In this document: piece after piece, positions 56,560 through 64,000 of the stretch | How the letters are laid out: each line of letters starts with the position of its first letter | How positions within the stretch are numbered: the stretch's first letter is position 1 | Source: Hemerocallis citrina | Lineage: Eukaryota; Streptophyta; Magnoliopsida; Asparagales; Asphodelaceae | Reading direction: 5' to 3' | NCBI GenBank assembly: GCA_017893485.1 | Contig: CM030366.1 | Coordinates: 97,178,585-97,242,584 of the forward strand | Length of the DNA: 64,000 nucleotides | Notes under the pieces: generated by a model | Told to the model about the DNA's origin: nothing | Databases searched by the model: none | Seen by the model: the letters and a program-made list of their open reading frames with translations, nothing else | Position numbers and translations under genes: made by a program

Positions 56560-57035
56560 AGTACCAGTCGACTGCAAAAACTCACCAGTCGACTGTCCAG
56601 AGGGAAATCCAGTAATTTTAAGAAAATAAGTTAAGTATTATAAGTTGACTTATAAAAATCATAAGTCGACTTACTAGAGAATATAAGTTGACTTATAAAA
56701 GTCATAAGTCGACTTACCAGATCATAAGTTGACTTACAAAAACATAAGTCGACTTACCAGAGAGAACTTCCAGAAATCTTTAAGAAATATTCTAAGTGTT
56801 ATAAGTTGACTTGCAAAGTCATAAGTCGACTTAAAAGAGATTATAAGTCGACTTAAAAAGTCATAAGTCGACTTACCAGAGAAAAATCTACGATAACTTT
56901 GAAAAATAAATTCTAAGTGTGACAGTCGACTGAAAAGGATCTAAGTCGACTGTACAGAGCAGATATTCAAGAAAACTAAAGATCTAGCAGCCGGGTCATA
57001 CCAGTCGACAGAAAGGTCTGCCAGTCGACTGTCGG
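56560..57035. repeat. cluster of AGTCGACT/AAGTCGACTT palindromes in the solo LTR
   Basis: I count twelve GTCGAC sites, from 56567 to 57029, within CAGTCGACTG or ATAAGTCGACTTA, together with TTGACTTATAA variants. About 0.1 would be expected by chance in this length. Confidence 0.85.
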
Positions 57036-58131
57036 CCTACAGACTGCAAGGTTTTGGTTGTACATGATAATCAAAATTAGGGTTTTCCAAAAGCAATCAT
57101 CGTTTACTAAAATAATTTGTATTCAGGTAAAAACGACAATCTCAAATAATCCTCATTATGAATACGTTACTCAAATCATCCAATATCTCAAAACTTAATT
57201 CTCATGTTCTTAACTCCTAAATTTTCCATTAGGATTTCTCAATACTAAATATCTTCCACAACTCAAAACCAAATCTGATTTGTATCCACGAGATCCAGAT
57301 GTTCATCCATCCGATCCCTTATTATCATAACCATACTCAAATCTTAAACATGTTTTCAAGCAATAAAGAATTCATCAATCAAGATCTACTAAACGTTCAT
57401 AGGTTTAACATACATAATACAACAACAACCATTGCACCGTTCTCATAAAAAATACACTAAATAAACAAACATGTCAAAACAAACAACAAAACAATCATCC
57501 ACATAAATCAACAACAAAACAAAGTTCATATCACTCACCTAGAAATGAAGAGATCCGACCAGAAAGTCTCCCTTTTTGCGAGATCCAAAATCCTCCTCTT
57601 GATCCTCAAAAATCACAAAATATATTGTTGTGCAGCGAATGACGGCTGCACACCCACTTATATAGGCCGGAAATAATGATTTAGTGTTTTAGAAATGCAT
57701 TTGCAAAATAGTCCTTCCAAAATATTACTTTACATTTATAGCTCTATTCTTGGAAACTCAATAAAAACCATTTAAATTAGGATTTAAAAGTAAAATATAC
57801 TCATTAATCTTAACCGTTACTATTCAAAACATCCAGAAAATAGATTTTGCATTTTAACCCCTAAAAATGACAAATTTGCAAAAAGGTCATTCTTTTCTCA
57901 AAATTTGCAAATAGATCCAATTAATTTCAGAAAAATTTGGAAAAATAATAAATAAATTTCAAATATTAAATAATGATTTTCCATAAAGAAAATTTGACTT
58001 TGAACTTCTCAAGAAAGTATTTGCACGTGTAAAAAGATAAATCTTTAGAAAATATTTATTAAATCTCCAGAAAATCATTTTAATTCATTTTCTAATATTT
58101 AAAATAATATTTGAAAATACGAGGTTCTACA
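57036..58131. other. remaining solo LTR sequence, no gene
   Basis: AT-rich sequence with no supported reading frame; read on the reverse strand it is the 5' part of the LTR. Confidence 0.4.
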
Positions 58132-58136
58132 TTCCC

Positions 58137-58782
58137 TGCCGACGCATTTTTCTCGGGGCTGAGGCTACCAATCCATCCATTCGTACGTGAAGTTTTAAAT
58201 TGGGCCTCGTTGTGTCCAATGCAGTTCGGGCCGAACTCTTGGAAGCAGATGGTGAGCTTCATTTTGTTGTGTGAAAGATGAAGGTGCCGCTGAGGATGAA
58301 CATCTTCCGAGCCATGCTGGGGGTCAGCTCGTCGGGAGAGTTCGAGGGGATCTACTATGTGTTGCCTTGGAGCGGGTGTAAGGTCGTCCACAGTCATCCT
58401 GACTCGATAAAGGAGTGGAAGAGGAAGTACTTCGTCGTCTGGAGTGAGGAGAAATGGGATATACCGACGAGTTGGAACTTCTATAAGCTGAACTTCAAGG
58501 GGCCGAAGAAGGGTGATCTTTCAGCCGAGGAGTGGGCCTTCGTGGAGTGCCTTCGTAAAAGCCATAGTATAAGTTAGCCGAAAGTGACAGAGAGTCATTT
58601 GGTCCGAGCTGGACTAAGCCCCGCCCCGCCCCATATGTTTTTCGTTCATTTTTCTTTCTGAAATTTTCTTTCGTGCTTATCGTTTGTTAATGGGTTTTTT
58701 TGCAGAGATGGACCCTGAAGCGATTAAGGCGAGGAGACTGGCCCTAAAGAAGCAGACAGTGGAGCAAGCCGAGAAGGGTAAG
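58137..58782 (+). pseudogene. Tat-4 antisense extra gene, central part, cut by copia element
   Basis: It resumes with the conserved core, AFFSGLRLPIHPFVREV in one frame. A frameshift near 58265 follows, then MNIFRAMLGVSSSG, KRKYFVVWSEEKW and a TAG after KSHSIS near 58574. The first donor is damaged (CCATATG in place of CTAGTATG). Exon 2 starts after TTTTTTGCAG at 58706 (MDPEAIKARR) and is cut at 58782 by the copia LTR. Confidence 0.75.
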
Positions 58783-60168
58783 TGTTGATTCTTGATTTTG
58801 ATGATCACAACACAGTGCAACATGTGTCTATGTTTTACAGCTAACATTTCAGGTTGTACATACAAAAGACTATTTTAGCTGAACAAATGAACAAGCTCAA
58901 TGGTTACAGATAAAGACTTCACTCAGACAAGATTCAAGACTTCACTCAAGATAAGACTCAAGACTCAAGACCTTAGCTCAATTGTGTCAAAATTGTAGTG
59001 TCTTGTAAAAAACATTGTATCTTACTTTTTGTTGAGTTTTAGTCTGATGTAAAGCCTTGTCACACACACACACTCAAAATTTCATAATGTGTGTCTCTTA
59101 AAAACCCCCCAAAAAGAGTCAAAACAGTTTGAAGAAATTTAACTTTTGAGTACCAGTCGACTTAAGCTTCTGCCAGTCGACTGACAGTACAAAACTGTTT
59201 AAATTTATTCAAACTCTGATCAGTCGACTCATATGGCAACCCAGTCGACTGTTCGAGAGCTTTTGACCGTTTTCTGTTTTTCAAAATCGAATTTTTTCAA
59301 ACTCAAAAGCTTAGATCCGTTGGTTGACAGTTGGAGTAACTGTCTCCCAACGTCCAGGAGATCAAACTCTTTAAGTAGAGTTCAGATCTCACTGAACAGA
59401 TCTACAGAATTCTCTTTGAAATCCGAGCAATCTTTGTGAAAAATTCTAAGTGTTATTTTTGAGAAATAAAGCTTTCAAGTTCATACTCTTTGGTTCTCTA
59501 CATTCAGTCCAGTATAGCAACGAATTCGCTCTGGACTGAGTATAGAAGTCGACCTTGTTTTTAAGCCACGTGCATCAACACTTACACCAACAAGGCTATA
59601 GGTTGACTGTAAAGTGTTTCTTATTCTTTTGCTCTCGGTTGGAGAGTGTTTTTGACTCTAGGTTGTAGAGTCGGTTTGTTTCACTCTTGGTAGTAGAGTG
59701 GGTCTGCTTTCTCTGGTTGAGAGAAAGGACTACGGGGTAGACAAGGTTGTTGTCGTAACGCCGTAGGGTATTCTTGTAATCTTTTTCAAGAATAGTGAAA
59801 ATCTCAAGTGGGTTGCTTGGGGACTGGATGTAGGTCGGGAGGACCGAATCAGGATATATCTTGTGTACTCTGTGATTGGCTGTCTTGATTTTGCATTTAC
59901 TCTTGTTTACTTAAGTTCTGCAAAAAGTGTCTGGACAGTCGACTCCTTGCACTATCAGTCGACTGGTCAGTGCCTTTTTAGTTGTAGTTTCATTGTGTCT
60001 TCAGTCGTCTATCTTATCCATCAGTCGACTGCACAGAGTTATTGTTTTTGCTTTATTTGGGTTATATCAGTCGACTGGTTCATAACCAAGTCGACTGCAC
60101 CGAGAAAATTTCCGCAGTTTTTTATTAACACTATTCACCCCCCTCTAGTGTTTGTTGTCTTGCCTACA
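58783..60168 (+). repeat. copia element 5' LTR (1386 bp)
   Basis: It runs from TGTTGATTCTTG to GCCTACA, and the primer site follows 12 bases later. It holds ten GTCGAC sites, most as CAGTCGACTG, between 59156 and 60095. Confidence 0.8.
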
Positions 60169-60179
60169 GGATCCAATAC

Positions 60180-60194
60180 TTGGTATCAGAGCAA
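60180..60194 (+). other. primer binding site of the copia element
   Basis: TTGGTATCAGAGCAAGG is an initiator-Met tRNA-type site. Confidence 0.75.
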
Positions 60195-60205
60195 GGTTAC
60201 AGGCT

Positions 60206-61159
60206 ATGGCAACTACTTCAAATACAAATCAGTACCATGAAGGCCAATCTACACAACGGCCACCGCTATTTGATGGAACGAACTACAATTATTGGAAGTG
60301 CCGAATGAGAATCTACCTCCAATCAATCAACTACGAGATATGGCAAATGACAGAGACAGAATACACTGCCCCTACCATTCCATATGCACAATGGAATGAT
60401 GATCTAAAGAATCAGACTATGAACAATGCCAAAGCAATGAATACCTTATTTTGTGCACTCACAAAGGAAGAATTCAACCGTGTATCCAATGCTACAACCG
60501 CACATCAAATTTGGCATACACTCGAGGTAACACATGAAGGAACGAATAAAGTAAAAGAGTCTAAAATTTCTGTTCTTGTCCACAGGTTTGAGATGTTCAG
60601 AATGAAGGACAATGAGACTGTGTCCGAGATGATTACCAGATTCACAGACATCACAAACTCTCTTGTGGCGCTTGAAAAGACTTACACTCAAGCAGAGATG
60701 GTTAGAAAAGTCTTACGTGCACTCACTCCAGAATGGGAGAAGAAGACCACAGCAATAGAGGAAGCGAATGACTTGTCACAACTTTCTCTCGAAAATCTTG
60801 TTGGCAATCTCATGGCATATGAGGTCCAACTTGAAGATCGAAAGAAGGATACAGAATCACACCAAGCAAAGAAGAAATCATTGGATTTTAAAGCCATGAC
60901 AGACTCAGAAGATGAGGAAGAAGATGAAGAAGAGATAGCAATGTTCACTCGAAGATTCAAGAAGTTCTTAAAGAAGGGTAAGTTTAATTCTAAAGTTAGA
61001 GATTCTAATGACCCTCCTACATGTTTCAGGTGCAATAAAATAGGTCACATGAAGAATGATTGTCCCTTAGAAAATGCAAAGAATAAGGGAAAATCATCCA
61101 ACTTCAAGAAGGACAAATATTCAAAGAACAAATTTGCCAAGAACAAGAAGGCCTATTAA
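60206..61159 (+). pseudogene. gag: copia gag (UBN2-type) with zinc knuckle
   Basis: It starts MATTSNTNQ at 60206, the first ATG after the primer site. It has LFDGTNYNYWKCRMRIYLQS, the UBN2-type gag core, then a Lys-rich segment and the CFRCNKIGHMKNDC knuckle near 61021-61062. A TAA at 61157-61159 is followed in the same frame by an acidic stretch and the coiled-coil linker, so it is probably a nonsense mutation inside a longer polyprotein. Confidence 0.85.
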
Positions 61160-62023
61160 GCCACATGGGGTGATAGTGATTCGTCTTCCGAAGAAGAAAC
61201 GGATGAAAATAACGAAGTGGCAAATGTGTGTTTCATGGCTGCACAAGAACATGTAAGTAATGATTATGATTCCAAAGATCTTCTTGATGCTTTTAATAAA
61301 ATATTTCAAGAGTTAAAGAAAGAAAAGATTAGAGTTAAGAATCTTGAGAAAGTGAATCAAACACTTAATCAAGAAAATCTTAACCTTGATAAGGAAGTAA
61401 AATCCTTAAATTCTCGCATTGCAAGTTTAGATACTGATCTTGAAACTCTCAAAAAGAATTATGAAGAGATTTCAAAGAACGTATCTAAGTTAAACAAAGG
61501 CAAAGAGAATTTAAATGATATGCTTCATCATCAAGTAAAATCTAGTCAAAAATATGGACTTGGTTTTAAAAAATCTTCTGTAAAAGAATCTCCTGTTGTA
61601 AACACTAGTAAAAATAAATCAGCATCTATTTCTAGTATTACACACAAGTTGTATGATTTCTTTGAAAAGCCTAAGGTTGTTAATTTTAGTGATAAAAGCA
61701 AGACTAACATTCGGTTAAGTCGACTAAACCATACAACGAGTCGTCTGTCCAGAGGAATTGGATCTTATTCAACGAGATCAAAACCTTTTATAAGTCGACC
61801 TAGTGTATCAGCCAGTCGACTGATGTACAATAACAGTCGACTGAAGGACACTGTTAAGTCGACTGGACAGAACAAGTTAGTATGGGTTCCAGTCAGTCTA
61901 AATCAGAATGATAGAATTGCTTATATTAACTCATATGTGTTAAATGTGTGTAATTCTATTTATTATATTCCTGCTTATGGAGGAAGATCAAACTCTTCAT
62001 GGGTTTGGTTTCTCCCAAACTAA
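61160..62023 (+). pseudogene. copia coiled-coil linker between gag and protease
   Basis: This is in the gag frame and begins with an acidic Ser/Glu segment. A long heptad region follows (VKNLEKVNQTLNQENLNL, LNSRIASLDTDLETL), then a Ser/Lys-rich tail with repeated SRL and STG residues encoded by GTCGAC motifs. It ends with a TAA at 62021-62023. Long gag-associated coiled coils are usual in SIRE-type elements. Confidence 0.7.
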
Positions 62024-62080
62024 TGTGTTTTGGACCCAATAAAAAGGGTACCATATTTACCTTAAACTTTTTATAGGTAC

Positions 62081-64000
62081 CCAAGAAAGAACGCTGGATA
62101 TTAGACAGCGGATGTTCAAAACACATGACAGGACATGCCAACCTACTATCCACTATTCAAAGCATAGATGGAGGAACCGTCACCTTTGGAGATAACAACA
62201 AAGGCAAAGTTATAGGTATTGGCATGGTCGGTAAAACTTCTAACCCAACTATAGAAAATGTATTATTAGTTAGTGGTTTAAAGCATAATCTTTTAAGCAT
62301 TAGTCAATTGTCTGATAAAGGATATAAAATAGTTTTTGAAAAAGATGCATGCTTGATTTATGATTCCACTATGCAAAATGTTGTTTTTCAAGGCTTTCGT
62401 AAAAATAATATTTATGAATTGTGTTTGAATGCAATTGATTTTTCAAATGACTTTTGTTTAATAGCCTCTAACAATGAATCTTGGCTATGGCATAGAAGAT
62501 TTGGACATGTGAACATGAAAAATCTCTCAAAATTATCTAAATATAACCTAGTTAAAGGACTGCCAAAACTATCCTTTAAAATGGATAAGTTATGTGATGC
62601 ATGTCAACAAGGAAAACAAATCAAATCCACTTTTAAAACAGAAGAAGTAATTTCTACTAGTAGGCCGCTCGAATTAATTCATATGGATTTATTTGGCCCT
62701 ACTAGAGTTGCTTCTTTAAATAAAAGTAGATATGTGTTTGTTTTAGTAGATGATTTTTCAAGATTCACTTGGACATTCTTTTTAAAACATAAAAATGATG
62801 CTTTTGATGAATTTGCACATTTTTGTAAACGTGTTCAAAATCAAAGATCTCTAACTATAGTCACTATTAGAAGTGATCATGGTGGAGAATTTGAAAATGA
62901 AACATTTACAGAATATTGCAACAAGAATGGTATAACACATTCATTTGCATTTCCTAGAGCTTCACCACAAAATGGAGTGGTTGAAAGGAAAAATAGGACT
63001 TTCCAGGAATGCGCACGTACTATGCTTGTTGAAAGCAATCTACCAAAGCACTTTTGGGCTGAAGCTGTTGCTACAGCTTGTTATGTTTTAAATAGAATTC
63101 TTCTAAGACCTAAGCTAAAGAAGACTTGTTATGAGTTATTTTTTAATAAAATTTCTAAAATCTCTTACTTTAAGACATTTGGTTGTAAGTGTTTTATTCT
63201 AAACACAAAAGATAATTTAGACAAATTTGATCCTAGATCTAATGAGGGTATCTTTTTAGGATACTCAAATAGGAGTAAAGCATATAGAATTTTCAATAAG
63301 TCTACAATGACTATTGAAGAATCAATGCATGTTACATTCGATGAATCTTTACCTTCATCAACCTTAAATAAAGATGATGAAACTGATTCATCACCTTTAG
63401 ATAATGTGATTAAATCCTTAGAACAAACTAATCTGACTGATAAGTCGACTGATAAGGTCTACCAGTCGACTGAAGTAAAGCAGTCGACTGATGAACTAGT
63501 CAAGTCGACTGATCCGATTGTGATATCTTCAACTTTACCAAAGTCATTTGTTGAAGTTAAAGATCATCCTCATGACTTAATAATTGGTGACATCTCCCAT
63601 GGTATTCAGACACGTTCACATGTTAATATGATCTCTCATACAGCATTCTTGTCGGATTTTGAACCGAAAAATATACAAGAAGCTTGTGTGAATGAATATT
63701 GGATGAATGCCATGCAAGATGAACTAAACCAATTTATAAGGAATGATGTATGGGATTTAGTTCCTAGACCTCCTGATCAGACTGTTATTGGTACCAAATG
63801 GGTATTTAAAAATAAGTTAGATGAATCAGGACAAGTTGTAAGGAACAAGGCTAGATTAGTTGCTCAAGGATATAATCAAGAAGAAGGTATAGATTTTGAT
63901 GAAACATATGCTCCTGTTGCTAGACTAGAATCTATTCGTATTTTATTATCTTTTGCTTGTTTCATGAATTTTATACTTTATCAAATGGATTTGAAAAGTG
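62081..64000 (+). pseudogene. pol: copia pol: protease, integrase, RT start; runs off window
   Basis: The frame is open to the last base, but in a different frame from the preceding linker, so there is a frameshift after 62023. It has the protease ([13 protein letters not shown] near 62095), the GAG pre-integrase segment with HRRFGH and CDACQQGK (about 62490-62610), and the integrase core ([31 protein letters not shown]). A linker rich in QST/KST residues follows (63440-63510), then the RT start ([34 protein letters not shown]). All motifs seen are intact. Confidence 0.88.

Larger units (their letters stand above)
54977..58131 (-). mobile_element. solo LTR, 3155 bp, gypsy-like
   Basis: TG/CA ends (TGTAGCGCC...GTTCTACA), a 5-bp duplication and no internal coding region identify a solo LTR. 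Read on the reverse strand it starts TGTAGAACCTCGTATTTT, like many Ty3/gypsy LTRs. It contains a 41/164-bp array and a cluster of GTCGAC motifs. Length is similar to the Tekay-like LTR but the sequence is not the same. Orientation is inferred from the LTR start only. Confidence 0.8.
52036..58782 (-). mobile_element. Tat-4: Tat-lineage element, 3' part, interrupted by a solo LTR and a copia element
   Basis: The 3' LTR, polypurine tract, tandem array and antisense extra gene appear in the same order as in Tat-2, so gag-pol should lie to the right of the copia element, beyond the window. The LTR matches Tat-1 closely, and those two are probably the same family. Both later insertions hit the extra gene. 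Confidence 0.85.
58783..64000 (+). mobile_element. Ty1/copia element, SIRE/Maximus-like, right end outside window
   Basis: A 5' LTR starting TGTTGATTCTTG follows the target site GTAAG (58778-58782). Next come a Met-type primer site, a gag with one zinc knuckle, a long coiled-coil linker, protease, integrase and the start of RT, the copia order. The long LTR and gag features suggest the SIRE lineage. Two stops and a frameshift interrupt the polyprotein. Any envelope-like third frame would lie beyond the window. Confidence 0.88.

Overview
This is a nuclear plant (angiosperm) window made almost entirely of nested transposable elements. I see no host gene, rRNA or tRNA gene. The plant assignment rests on Tekay/Del-type and Tat-type Ty3/gypsy elements, a SIRE-like Ty1/copia element, a CACTA DNA transposon, a Helitron-like end and a Mutator-type MITE. 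The mix and the density of nonsense mutations suggest old, methylated heterochromatin. I cannot name the species.

Layout. (1) 1-10268: a Tekay/Del-like chromovirus whose left end lies outside the window. Its gag and pol are nearly complete but carry four in-frame stops and two spliceosomal-type introns, and its 3' LTR is about 3.6 kb. It sits inside the gag of (2) Tat-1, a reverse-strand Tat-lineage element seen as 10269-11266 plus 37377-37686. (3) A 26.1 kb CACTA element (11267-37373, 12-bp terminal inverted repeats, ACA target duplication) split the 5' LTR of Tat-1. (4) Tat-2 (12496-27817, reverse strand, GTTGG duplication), an almost intact 15.3 kb Tat element, sits inside the 245-bp tandem array of the CACTA. 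(5) 37687-40362 is low-information DNA with a short Helitron-like element and a polyadenylated retro-insert.

(6) Tat-3 (40363-51027, GTGAT duplication) keeps gag and protease but has lost RT, RNase H and integrase. (7) 51033-52035 is low-information DNA with a 174-bp MITE flanked by a 9-bp duplication. (8) Tat-4 (from 52036, reverse strand, open at the right) is interrupted by (9) a 3.16 kb solo LTR (54977-58131, TTCCC duplication) and (10) a SIRE-like copia element (58783 to the window end).

The most interesting shared feature is a second transcription unit in Tat-2, Tat-3 and Tat-4. It lies antisense to gag-pol, between the integrase end and the 3' LTR. Each copy has its own TATA box. Tat-2 and Tat-3 share two introns at the same positions and phases. 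The product has the plant 'putative gypsy type transposon' (Transposase_28-like) domain followed by coiled coil. It is fully open in Tat-2 (about 716 residues) and decayed in the other two. In all three, variable tandem arrays lie between this gene and the 3' LTR.

A second unusual signal is a palindrome centred on AGTCGACT. It recurs in the LTR and in two coding linkers of the copia element, and again in the unrelated solo LTR. In the coding linkers it is read in two different frames, so the constraint appears to act on DNA rather than protein.
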